Below are positions 22,085-35,100 of a stretch of DNA of 64,000 nucleotides, in pieces. Every line of letters begins with the position of its first letter. Position 1 is the first letter of the stretch. This stretch comes from Cryptomeria japonica. Its lineage: Eukaryota > Streptophyta > Pinopsida > Cupressales > Cupressaceae. The position numbers and the translations under genes were made by a program. The notes under the pieces are model-generated. The model saw only the letters and a list, made by a program, of their open reading frames with translations. It ran no database searches and was not told where the DNA came from. The stretch lies in assembly GCF_030272615.1 (NCBI RefSeq), contig NC_081410.1, positions 146,973,349-147,037,348 of the forward strand, in the 5' to 3' direction.

Positions 22085-22595
22085 AAACAATTTGACATGC
22101 AAATGACGGGTAAATGCATGAAATATGTCATCTTTTAGTTTTTGTGGAGGTGTTTTTTATTACTCCAAATAAAATAGAACCCTTGCCACTCCTCTCCAAC
22201 TATAAGAAACCGTAACATTCAAATGATAGTGGAAGAGTGCCATACTTAAGCAGCTCTATTATTATCCATATTTTTGAAACTCTTGTATACTACTAGTATT
22301 GTTGCAATCGTCATATTCCCTTCTATCATAAGATATACATTTTGATGTCATCTAGATGCCTCTCGGCATAATTAGTTTCTTATGATATGTGTTTTATACA
22401 ACCCAACAAATTAAAACTAGTATACCTATATTCTAAAAATAATATACGTAAAATAATGCCGAGAGATATCATATACTTAGAGACAAGTGACAATGATTCT
22501 ATTTTATTGAGAGTAATAAAATAATACTTATTTAATACTTATAGAGAAACTGAAACATGCATGCATTTACCATCATCTACACGTCAAATTTATTG
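22085..22595. mobile_element. Degenerate foldback/MITE-like element
   Basis: The outer ~90 bases of the two ends are imperfect inverted copies. The left end has AATTTGACATG, GGTAAATGCATG and TTATTACTCCAAATAAAATAGAA. The complement of the right end has AATTTGACGTG, GGTAAATGCATG and TTATTACTCTCAATAAAATAGAA. No transposase frame is present. A target duplication is not clear. It ends about 225 bases upstream of the start codon at 22822. Confidence 0.6.
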
Positions 22596-22704
22596 AAAAT
22601 CCATTTTTTGTTTACGGATATTTGTATCTGCATAAATACTTCTAAACACTATACCTAATTTTAAATTTTTTATTTCAATATTTTAATATTTCAAAATACA
22701 TTTT

Positions 22705-22709
22705 AACGG
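22705..22709 (+). promoter_or_regulatory. MSA-core element AACGG
   Basis: TTTTAACGGTCC, with the AACGG core bound by three-repeat MYB (MYB3R) factors that drive G2/M genes in plants. Only the core matches. It lies 117 bases upstream of the ATG. Confidence 0.4.
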
Positions 22710-22733
22710 TCCTCAACTGCCAAATGGCCGCGT

Positions 22734-22741
22734 AAACCCTA
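22734..22741 (+). promoter_or_regulatory. Telobox AAACCCTA
   Basis: Matches the plant telobox (AAACCCTAA) except for the last base. Teloboxes are frequent in promoters of plant genes active in dividing cells. Confidence 0.4.
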
Positions 22742-22762
22742 TGAGTGAAAACAGCTCTCAAA

Positions 22763-22770
22763 TTTGCCGC
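22763..22770 (+). promoter_or_regulatory. E2F site TTTGCCGC
   Basis: An exact match to the E2F/DP consensus TTTSSCGC, 52 bases upstream of the ATG. E2F sites mark S-phase genes, and sororin would be needed at replication. Confidence 0.5.
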
Positions 22771-22821
22771 TCAAACCAGGGGTTGTTTGAATTATGATTT
22801 TCAACATGGACAAGAATAGCA

Positions 22822-23192
22822 ATGGCTTCTAAGAAGAGAAGAAAAAATTCACTTGCAGACTGTACAAATACCCCGCGCATTTCTAGGCCTCGAAGAGCTT
22901 GCTGCTCCTACGTTTTACCATCTAGTACAAAACAAAATCTCGCCGTCCAATCCCCTCAACCAAATAATCCGTTAATTGACAACCAGAGTCAAAATGAAGG
23001 CCACCTTAAAGTTAAGAGCAGCTTTGCTACTCCAACCACTGTTTTGGCTGCTATAGGAAGCTACCGGACTCCTCAGCGTGCTGAGGATGGTGGTCAGACT
23101 ACTAGGGTTTACAGCAAATGCCGTGAAAAGGAAGGAGCAAGTTTGCAGGTGACGTCCAGTTGCCCTCCGCTGGGAAGGGGTTCTGTTAAAAG
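22822..23192 (+). CDS. Exon 1 of the sororin-like gene
   Basis: The ATG at 22822 is the first in frame; the ATG at 22807 meets a stop after eight codons. The exon is Lys/Arg-rich at the start, then Ser/Thr/Pro-rich, and ends SCPPLGRGSVK with two bases of the next codon. The donor is AAAAG|GTATGT. Confidence 0.7.
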
Positions 23193-26100
23193 GTATGTCT
23201 GTTAACAGAAACGAAGAAATTATTTTTGGTGTTTTATATTGTGTGGAGTCAGGGTTTTAATTTAGAGTTTTGGATACAATAAGTGAGCTAAAGAGGCCAT
23301 CTCTTTCATTTTTTTACCCTTTGTGTTAGTGCCTCGGTTTTGGGAGCTCTGTCTTTTGGTTAAAAACTAAGTTGCAACATTCAGATTCGACAAGCTTCGA
23401 GATTGTGTTGCGGATGGCATTCAAACATCAAAACTTACTATTTTCTGTAATGGCCCCGATCTATCTTGATCATTTGCGGTCATTAGTAGGTTCTTTCTTT
23501 CTGAACCTTCTTTTGCTCATGTAAGCAGGTTAATTGTTGAACTTCATGAATTATTGATATGCTCACATGTTTTTTATGGGGTATTGATAAGCTGGCTTGA
23601 TTGTGGATATGCACTTTCAAAATTTATAGAGTTGGCCGCCAAATGCTATGCTTTAGATACTAGGTTTTGGATAACAAGTATCTTTTCGCCATTTTACTAT
23701 TGACAGCGAGCTGGAAGGCCCTCGCCCCACTTCACCCGCACGACCGCCCTCTCCCCAAGGTTACTATGTTAGCTAAGAATTTTGTCACTATCCCATTCCT
23801 TAACATCCGTTCAAATTCATTCAGGCTCCAATAATTAGTGCTAGTTTTCTTATTAACGGTTCAAGCATACTTATCAAAAAAGTTTGTAATTCTTTTAATG
23901 GAATTGCCAAATGCATACAAAAGATTTATATGTCAAAGTAGATGTAAGAATCAATCAAAAACGTTTCATGCTATCAAGGAGTCACACAAGGCGAGATACA
24001 TAAAGAAACATATGTTATGGGAATGTAACAAATTATGCAGCTGCGAATAATTTGTTTCAATAATGGTTGCTTTATGGGGTTTTCGATCCACTGGAACAAA
24101 TTATAAAGCAAGCACAAAGTCTAATAATTGAAATTGATAAATTGGAGAAAAAACGTTCAAACTATAGTTACATGGTAATCTACAGTTTTTGAATAGCTAG
24201 ATCATGATAGAGGAACCTGAAACTTTCAGTTAAATTTATTATCAAGTTTTGAAAAAGTAAAAAAATGGAGGCATACCACAACTATGTAACTGTAGCAACT
24301 GTGCCAGCGAGCATTTCCTACGACCCTGTTTCCACAATATTTAAGGGATTTTGAGCCAAACCAGATCAAAAGTTCGTTGTCTTACTTTTTCTGAGTCCTT
24401 TTCCCAGCATTTATTTATGTGTTTCTGAACAAAGTGTTACATGCTAAATATCGGTGCTTTAAAGGAGGGCAAATATCCTATTTCGATTCAAAATAATTTG
24501 TTTATATAAAACTTTGGCACTATTGATATGACTATGTACTTAAGATATGAATCTATGGAGTAAATAATTTATTAAAATTGGAGATAAATATATTTAAATA
24601 CAGATATCTAAAAAATACAAAATGTTAAGAGATATCTCTCAGTATCTTTTAGATAGATGTATTTAAGATATCTAAACTAACATATATCAAATAAGTGTGT
24701 TTAATAGTGGTTATCAAACATTGATAATTTTGTTATCTGTTATAATAGCCAGCATAAAGCTGGTGGATCCTCTGAAGCCAAAAACCTGTTGAAGAATTTT
24801 GAAGATTCCCTTACACCAGCAAGTAGCACCCATGATCAGAATGAAATATCCTTGAGTGGCAATGATATCTGCAGGGAAAACCTCAGTACTCCACATCCTT
24901 TTTCAGCAGCTACAGACACCTTTCAGTTTTCAGTTGATAACGAGGATGCCAATTTCCAGAATATTTTGGTTCAGCGTATGCTGCAAGGATTGGACTCTAG
25001 GAGTTTCGAGAAGGCTTCCTTGAGCTGCCCTCCTTTGGGAAGGGCTGTGCGTAAAAGGTAAATTTCTCACTAGAAATATAGTAAATCAATTTTATGTTTT
25101 ACGCTATGGAAAATTAGATTTTAATCAAGTTTTGGATATAAGTAGAGTGTATGTTGTGCATACATCATGCAGGAAATGCCCTCTTAAAGGTATTTCATTA
25201 TTTCTGATAACTGAATAGCCTAAATGGCTTCCTGAACAGAAATCCAAATACTTGTAAACAAAATACCCTGGTTTGAAATACTAATGCCACTATATGGTTT
25301 TTGGAAATAATGAGTTATTACAAATAAATTAATAATTTTTGTTACGTAGGAATATGTCAGTTGTGCAGCAACATCTGTGATCTCTTCAGATTTGTTCTAT
25401 GTTCCACCAAGATTCTGGGTCGAGGATGGAAGGAGGTGGACATGATTTTCTGGGATGGCTAGGATTGGAGGCCTTTTTTAAAGGGGTTGTAATATGCATC
25501 TTTCAAAGGGCTTGCATGAGCCCTTTTTTCACCTCTTTGACGTTAGGAGGCACTGTCTGGGGCCTTAGTGCATATCATTTGGAATTTAGATTATAGGCTA
25601 TCATATGAAGTAGGGCTTTCATAGTGTTTCACTGATGTGTCACAATGGGCTTGATATGCTTTTCACGTAATATCAAATTAGGATCTCTGCTATAAATTGT
25701 TTGCATGAATGCTTCATGTGCCCAAGCATGCCGTCAAATGTCACATAAGTTCTCCAAGCCTAGGAGAATTTGTATTAACATATCTAATGATTCACTTGAG
25801 ATGAAGGAGCAAATGTATTTGCAAACAAAAAGTCAAAAAAAGAAGGCTCAAATGACAAAGTATAATGCCTACAATCTTTAGTTGTTATGGAACAAGACTT
25901 TAGTTGCTGTGCAAGAAGCTTTCAGTTGTTGTTCAGTAAGTCTGTAGTTGCTGCATAACAAAATACAAAAATGAAAATAATTTACAAGTTACAATATGAA
26001 AAATTTAATAATTTAATTATGAAATCAGAAATCTTTTACCTCACTGTGGACCACCAATTATCATCAAATATCTTTTGCTGCACACCTATGTTATCGGGTA

Positions 26101-29100
26101 TACCCTTAAGGTGTCCTGCACCAGTACCAGGTATGTTTGTGTATGGGTTTGCTTGAGGGTATGCTTAGATGTGTACCCGAGTGTCTGGGTACACCCGGGT
26201 ACATACCAAGTGTAACCAAAGGTGTTGAGCATCAAAAAGTAGCAAAAAAATACATTCTTGACCATTTTTTTGGCATTCAAAAACCCTAAAATGCCCCCAA
26301 AAGCATCAATCCCATTAGTGTTTCCACTCCCAAACCCCCATTAGTTAGTGGGGTCTCTTGACATATAAGGAATTTGATTACAATCAAGGGGTCTGGGAGT
26401 GGAGACCAAAACCAAGAACTTAGACAACTAAAATTACCACTATTAAATGGCAATTGATAAAGATAAATATAAAGTATTTAACTATCAATTGGCATTTAAT
26501 AGTTATCTTTATCACTATCATTTTGGCATTTGGTATTGATCAATGATGAAGTATCACTACTATCAAATGTATTTAGTTTTACAACTTTGTATGTTTCTTT
26601 AAATTTTTTGTATATATGAATGTATGTATGTATAGACGTACCCAAACACAAGTACCCAAGGGCAAAAAAAATTGCTTGTACCCACATATCGGGTTCTTGT
26701 ACTTGTACTGACAACTCAACTGCACACTTTCCCTTTAGCTATGTTTGCCTCTAGTCATCTACCCCATGTAGTTTTGATGTTTTTGTCTTCTTCCACAAAA
26801 TACATATTGGCAAAATGAGGGAATGCTTTGATTTCATGTGTTCTTTTCTTTTGAAACCTTTGTAGGTTGGGCTGTAGGGGACAACTAACCTTCCTTGGAA
26901 TGGTCAGTTGACGTCCAAACATTGGAATGGCTAGTTGTCCCTTGATGTTTTTTAAAGTACTGTAAATGTTCCCTTCTTTTGGGTAGGGGACGACCCTAGG
27001 GATGTTTCCTACCTATCCCCGCATCCTTGAAATATGCCCATTATGGGGATAGGTGTACCCAGAAGACACTTCCCCATGGAACATAGGTTTTGTTGCTTTG
27101 TAGTATTAAATTAATACATCACTTATGTATGACTATGCTGCCAAAAGTTGTGTCAGTTTTGCTCTGATTTGGTCCATGGAAAACAAAGAATAAAGAGAAT
27201 AAAGATTGGATTAAGGAGAGGGCCATCATGCACCTTGGAAATGGAGAAGATAGGCTAGAAGGTACAACTAATGGGAGATTTTTTTTGCAAGAAATAGGAG
27301 AGACATGCCTAATAGATAAAGATGAGAAAATCAAGTGGGAAATCATGATGGAGAAGATCACCCTTTCCAAGTTTGATGGGGTGAATGAAATTGTGAAGCC
27401 TAGGATATGGTTTGGGAAGTTGAGTTGTTTCCTAAGAGTAAATATTATAGGTCAGTTTTAAAAAATTCAATTTTCTATATGCACCTTGAGGGATCAACAT
27501 TTGATTGGTCACAAATGGTTGTGGGTGAGATGGAGGTGGAAGAAGATTGGTGCCTATTTCTGTAATATGTTGAAAAATGGGGTTTACTAGTCTAGGCATG
27601 CAAACTAGGAAATTAAGCCCATTTCACAACAATCACATTAAGGTAAATGAGATTCAATTGGCTTGTCCTGAAAACCTCTTGGGAAAGGGGCTAAGCACAA
27701 ATTATAATTCTCTTACTTGTTTTTAGTTGAAAATGATTTTGGAATGATATGAATTGAATGCAAGAACTAGGGTTGATGATGTAAAATTGACAATGATTAG
27801 CATGAACAAAGAATTTCAGAATAGATATGTAGACATAAAGTATAGATCTGGAAATGGTAAGCAAAGAGGAATTTGTGGCTGAAATCTAGGCTTGGAAATG
27901 TAGGTCAATGATGCTAGGCTACCTTGACCAAAAAGTGTTGAACAATTTTCAAATTGGGATGTCGCTTTGAGTATATCCCTAAAATTTTGTCAAAAAAGTG
28001 TCGATCATTGATGCTAGGCGACCTTGACCCAATATTTTTGCTTCTTTAAAATCCGGTCTTGTGTGTCTCAGTTTGCACTTTTTGAATCTATATTTGTTAT
28101 CTCTAGGATCTGTGACTTGCTTACACTAGAGGGAAAATATTGTTGGGTTGATAGGGGTTCGCCTTGGTCAAACCCCGATTTAGAATTGAACCTATGATGA
28201 ATTGAAATGAAAAGGAAAGTGTGCCTTGATAAGGTAGAGGCTAGATCTAAAACTGAAATGCTTAATTGAAATGTTATGCCTTTATGAATCTTCTTTGTCT
28301 TGAAGTCGTCATGAAAAGGTTGATGTTGTCATGAATTCATGAATGTTTTCATAAGAATTTGATCAAGGATGCCATATTGAATGCTTGAAATCTAAATAGT
28401 TGACCTCTTCTTGACTGCTCTAATGATGCTTGACTGCTTGCTCACTTGAGTTTGAAGGATTGTAATTGGAAAACTTGTGGAGAGTTTTTCAAGAAATGTT
28501 TCAAATGAGGTGACATGACTTGCTTTTATAACTATCCTCATGAAACATATTGAAAATTACGAAGAAAGCCAACACAAAAAATAGGTTCTCGCTTGTTGAT
28601 ATGTTTTTTAGCACAAAATAAAATACCAAAGTATCTTATCCTCTCTTGAACAAAGTCTCTCAAATGCTACGCTTTGCGATCAAATGAGACAACTCCAAGG
28701 TTTCTACTGTCAGGTCTTGACTCGTGGATAAGCTCAATGATTGATGTGATTGCTGATAATCTAAGGGGACTTACGTTGAATGCTTGAATGTTGAACATTT
28801 GGATGTTGCCGGAACTTAGATTCTAACTACTTGCTAGAAAATAGAAGGGCAAAAGAGATAGGGTTCAAGGAGTCCAATCTAATCCTAAGAATGTAAGAAC
28901 AATGGACAATCTTCGGTGAAACTCAACTAAACCTTGCTTTGACATGCAAAGCAACAACTCCACAAAGCTTAATGCGATCTTCTAATGAAAGCAAAAATAA
29001 TGTTCAAATCACTATCAACAACAAGGATACCATCAAGGCAATGCATATCAAAGTGTGAATAGCAATTGAAGTTAAGCTTATTTAAGGATTCCAATTGACC

Positions 29101-32100
29101 ACACAAGGAAAAAACTTACAATCACCAAATTGCTAGTGGTATGGATAAATGAATTTCACCATTGATCATGCACAAAGTTCTTTCATTCATCTAAACAATC
29201 ATGAAAATGAATTGAGAAGTAGAGACCATGCAATTTGTTGAAGTAACACATTAAATTCACCATAGCTTCAATGAAATCATATGCTCTTTACAACAAAGTC
29301 TTGGCAACAATCTTTGCCTTCTCCTAATCTAACTTCTATTCTAATAGTTAACTATTGATTGCTATCTATGAACTATTATCTATTTCTCTACTCTTCTTGT
29401 GTTGCTATTATTAACCCTTTACAAATGAGAGATTTGAGCCTTTTATATTGCTCTCAATACAATTCAATGGCTCAGATTGATTCACAATCAATGGCGAAGA
29501 TTACAAGAATAAAACCCTTATTAGGGTTTGTTACAACAACTCCTTTTAGGCCAATGAGAAAATTACATTTAGGTTCAATATTGAATGTGAACCAATAAAA
29601 TACGAGGGTAGGTAGCTTGAAGTTTGTGCCTCCATATGATGAATTAGGTGCATTGCATCTGGACCTGTTGACGTGGAATCTCTTGATTGGTTGAGTGGTG
29701 ACTAGGAAGCCATCTCAGTTTGCACTTGTAGACTTGATATATCAACACAGTGTTTGAACAATATCTCTTGATACTCAACATTATTCAATTTGCTCAATGT
29801 GATGATGATGGTTGATCTTCCCTTATTCATGATCTTAATCTTGTCATTCCTTGGTGTCTTTCTTGACTCCATATTGTGGAATTCCTTAATTTCCCATCAC
29901 CTCCTTGTAGCGTGAATCCTGCCTTGATGTTGTCTTGTTGCTGAACCTAAGTCCTTCATGCTGATGTTGTTCGTCTCCATCTTGACTTTTGATGTTGATC
30001 CTTGACATTGTATCAGACCTACAAGAACAAGGATAACATCTTAAAGAATAATTACAAACGAGGAGCAATACTTGAAAACTTCTAAATAATGTATATATAA
30101 CAACCTTCAGTACTCTTGGAAATGACTATTTTGGGTCTGATTTTGAGTTCAGGAACTGTGAATTAGGATTGATCCTCCAACTTGTTGTTCTGATTTGTGA
30201 ATTAGGTTTGCATCTCTAATTCTCAAGTTATTTTCAGGTCTGATGCTATGTGAATTTTCACGGAATGATGCTCCTTATTGGCCTTCAAATGGATAAACGA
30301 ATGTATTTAACTTGATCTTAAAACCTTCTCTTAGTCAAATCACCCCCTTTTAAGAGTATTTTGATCAAATGCAGTGATCAAAATGGTTGCCAAATTCGCT
30401 GCTTGATACTGTGCAAATCAAAATTCGTTCCCAAAATCTCTGCCTTGAAATGAAATTTGCCTTCTTAAATTGCAGATCATAACTTGTTCACTGGATTGTT
30501 TTGAAAGATGACTAAATGAATTAGGAAACATCTCTTTATATAGGCACTTGATGAGAGGAGGTGTCTTTTCCCTTATATAGGCCGACTTGCATCATTGCAA
30601 TTAAATTTTTTATTTTGCTATTGGCTGGGTGCTTTCCTCGTGACAGCCGACTTGATGTTGTTACTTCCTTGATTTAGGGGGTCAACTTTGGAATCCCTTA
30701 TTTGCATAGCCTAGTCGGTATTTGCATCTTTATTTGCACAATTTGATTTTGATTTGATCAAATATTAACCACTTAAGCAAATTGTTTTTTTGCCTTTCAT
30801 TTGTACCAAGTTCGTTCCACGTTCCATTCGTACCACTTCCAAGTCTTGAAATCTCCAACTTGAAGGGCGGAATTTTCACCTTCATTTGTACCAAGTTCAT
30901 TCCACATTTCATTCGTACCACTACCAAATCTTGAACTCTCCAACTTGAATGGTGGAATTTAGACCTTCATTCGTACCTTGTTCAAATTGCCATTCGAAGG
31001 TTTATTTGCATTAGATGATCAATTGATCAACCTTCGATTTCTTTCATTGAATGAATCGGTATTTTGAGCTTTGTTTGCACAAGATAGGAATCGACATGCT
31101 TTCATTTCTCCGTAGTGTCAATTCTCCATTGCTGATTGGTGATTTTGTCTTGATGATTTGAAACCTTCTTATTCATATGAATTTGCTCAATTTTGGCTTA
31201 AGATGGTGGCACTTGGGGGATCAATTTCATTTAATCAACTAGGGCGGCCTTTAAAGATTTTTTTGGATAAGAACCTTCTTGTTTAGTGAATACTTCATCT
31301 AGATCACTCTTTTGGAGCAAATGGTTGCCCTTGTCCAATTTTCATTTCAAAACCCTAGTTCATGCCATTTCAAACCCTAAGATTTTTTCTTGCAAATTGA
31401 CAACTTTCAGCAACACTAACTACCTTAGCAAGGTTGGCAACACAACCCCAATCTTGACTTGACAAGACACATTCACTTCTCTTAAGCAAGGTCTAACAAC
31501 TACTAAACTTTCCAAGCTAAGACGACCTAGCCAAACACCTAAGCCTAAGTAAAAAGTAGGGGTCCCCATTTGCAATTGGGCAATGTGTGAAAACTTCACA
31601 ACATCGCCCAAAATTTCTTGACCATTAGAGGGTTAAAAAATGGGCCCCTTCTGATTTGGATAAGGGCACTAGGCATCTCTAACCAAGAGGTCAAGGGCGC
31701 TATGGAAAGTAGAGTAGAAGATGAGGATTTGCAGATTTTGAGCCAGTGTGAGCATAATTAGGGTATAGAGGGTAGAAATGCCAAAGTGAGGCCCAAGTGA
31801 GTATGTAATTGTTAACAGATACAATTTTTGACACTATAGGTTCCTATGTACATTCATGGATTGAAGGAATTCATTAGGGGTTATGTCAATGTATTGAAGG
31901 CTAGCCCCTTAGAGGGCATTGTTCAATAATTGGAGGCTTATTCAAAAGCTATTAGGTGTCTATTTATAACTAGTTTAGCTTCCAAATGTCCTATTGTTGC
32001 AAAGATTGACCCAAAGGATAGTGAATTTTTTTTAAATCCTTTTAATCTCTAGTGTTGGTCTATGTTGCCGATTCTGGTATTGGTATAGGATTGGGTATAG

Positions 32101-35100
32101 GTATATGTTGGGTACGATTGTACTATCTATATATATATACACACATAATTTAAAAAAAAAAAATACTCCAATTCGTTGGTTATACAATTATCATGGTTGA
32201 GCCATCTGTAAGTCTTTGATCTTTGCTAAAAAATATGGAATCTTGATCTAGCATCACAAGAATCCAATATCTAGAATAAAAAAGCTTAGTTGCTATCACC
32301 TTGTAGAAGTGGCAACAGATGTAACCTATCCATTTTAGGAATAGTTGGAACTTAATATCATTAAATTTTTTTTGTCAAAGAGGGTCAAAATCTTGATCTA
32401 GCATCAATGTTTTTTATTATCATTTTTGGCCCCACAAGGAGTTGATGCTTGTGGGAGCACCTGTGAATGCCCGTTGGAGTGTCCAGGGAGCGCCCTAGGG
32501 GCTTCATGGGTGTTCTCGAACCTAGGCATTCTTGGAGTGGGCATGGGACTTGGATTTGAAGAACTCGATAATATAGGTGCTAGTCCATCAAAAGTTAGAG
32601 TTTTGGAAATGCTGTCTTTGGTGATCTACATTCAATGGTGCTTTGCTACAACTGCAAACTTCTTTGGTCCAAAGATTGCAAATGCTAGAGCTCCACAAAA
32701 ATTCACATGATTGAGATTGTGGGCATATAACTTGAAGTAGTTTACACAATATCCAAGAGGACCCAACACCTTGGACTATGAAGTCCAAGAATAACAAGAA
32801 GCGTAAATGGTCATTTGGTGCTTTGTTCAAGATTACTCAATATCAAACATTGAGGTGAGAAGGAGTGGAAATTAGACAAGATTATTGTAAACGTAACAAA
32901 TGCCACAAAAGCCTTATAAATTTATAATCAAAGAATTCTAAGCACACACAAGAGAAGGGATATAGACGAGCTTGTTGTGAAAAGGGGTTGATTGGATCCA
33001 AATATTTTGTTACACATTGCACAAAGAATGCAAGGGCTGAATTGGATCTCATGAGGTACATGAAGACAAGTGATTGCTAAGAAATCCTAACATCAAGATG
33101 ACACAATCTTCAAAAAAATGGTGAAGAATAGAATTGTGTGGTTGGCATTATTAATTGAGGTAGAAAATCCGGTAACCTCTATAGGCAATTTGGAGTGTAG
33201 AGGAATGGCCAAATTGGCTAAAATTGCAGCTTGGTAGTGATGAGTAAAGTTTTTTATTTTTACATTTTGGCTCTAGTAGGGTTTGATGTGGTCATAGGAT
33301 CAGAGTGGTTGAAGACCTTGGGGTAAATTTGCTTGAATTTGGATGAGTTTTACATGAAATTCGAGGGATAATGACAACTTATTAACTAATTATAGTAAAG
33401 AGGGATTTAGATTGCAAAAAAGTTTATGTGAGAATAAAATGTCCAAAATACTTGTTAAGTGGGTCATGTTTCTTCTATTCAATATAATTGCATGAAGGGA
33501 AAGCACAACAAGGTTAAGGCACATAAAATAGAGACATAAATGGAGGTACAATAGCCGATTTTGGAATTTATAAAGTAGAACTACCTCACAAGATGTCACT
33601 TGGTAGGGGACAAGAACATATTTTTGAATTAAAGTAAGGCGTTAAATTACTTTTTATTCCTCTCTAATGGTATTCTAGAGTTATGCAAGGATGAAATGGT
33701 AAAGTGGTACAAGAACCATTATATAAGGGCCACATAATGCCTACTAAAAGTCCTTTTGCTTCTCTAGTAGTGCTAGTGAAGAGAAATGATGACTCCTTAC
33801 TAAGAATTGAACAAGTGGACCATAAAAAATGGATATTATATTTGTGGCATAGATAAATTGTTGGCTAAATTACATGGTGGCCATATTTAGAAAAAAATGA
33901 TTGAGATGGGGACATGACAAAACCATCATAGTTTGAAGCATTTGCTGTTGCTGAAAAAATTAAGCAAACAACCACCAAAGGTGCTAAGCAAACTGTAAGG
34001 TTTTGACTTTGAAATCGAGTACAAAAATGACATAAATAATGTGGTTGTATGCAACATCTATGGTAGGAGTGTGATGAAGAGGGCAAAAATTTGTTCAATA
34101 TACAAAAGATCAGAAAGGTTTTGCTATGATACAAGAGGCAGAAAAGACATAAGAGGACATAAATTATACCTTTTTGGGTGATTGATTTGTCATAAGAATC
34201 ACATCTACCTTGTACTTGTTGACGTGGCTAAAGTCATGTTACCAACTCTCTTCGGTCAACACAAAATAGAATGCTGAATATCCTATCCTCTCTTGCGTAA
34301 GTAATCCCTAATGCTGTTTAAGATGATCAAAGGGGACAACCTCAAGGTTCCAAATGTCAGGTCATGACTTTGGGATAACTCAACGGTTTGATGTGTTTTG
34401 TTGGTAACACAAGGGGGCTTACGTTTACAACAAGCTGGTCTGCATTTGACGATGCTGCGATTCTCAAGCTGGGAAATAAAAGCAAAAGGGATGGGTTTAA
34501 GAGACCTAAGGATAGTGATGATAATAGTTAATGTGACGGGCAGACAAATTTCCATAAACTAATTCTTGTTTCGCTAGAGACACCCTCACAACTTGACAAG
34601 AACAGTGCAAGCTCCAAAGGAATGAAGGATTTTCAGAGTAGAGACACTCATTTCGGCACCCGATGCTGGTGCAGCCTAAGATGAATACCTATAGTTGAAC
34701 AAAGCATAATTTTGGGTTCAGACTGTTGTTTGTAACTAGGAAAGAGGGTTCGGATTGCCCCAAGGCAACATCCGAACCCCTTCCCTTAAGTGTAACGTGG
34801 AGGACCGGCCCTAAAAGGGTAACGTGCCCCTAAACAAAGACCAGCCCTATTTACCACGCCACATTAATAACTTGGTGCCAAAATGAATATGTTAAACAAA
34901 GCCGACTTAGAGGTTATGTGGGTTAAATGATCATATAAATAATGATCATTTACCAAACACAAACATACAATCTCATCTCCTCTTGCAAAGCGAAATACTT
35001 CTGCAACTAAGTGTGTGAAATTGAGAAGTAAATTGGGCGAACTTATCCAAGGAGGTCAAAGGCATTTGATGTTCCAGATTTCTGTTAGAGAGCAGATTTG

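Noticed and set aside
32426-32710. 94-codon frame MAPQGVDACG
   Set aside because: Lies in the decayed Ty3 interior within the intron. Cys/Gly/Pro content but no domain.
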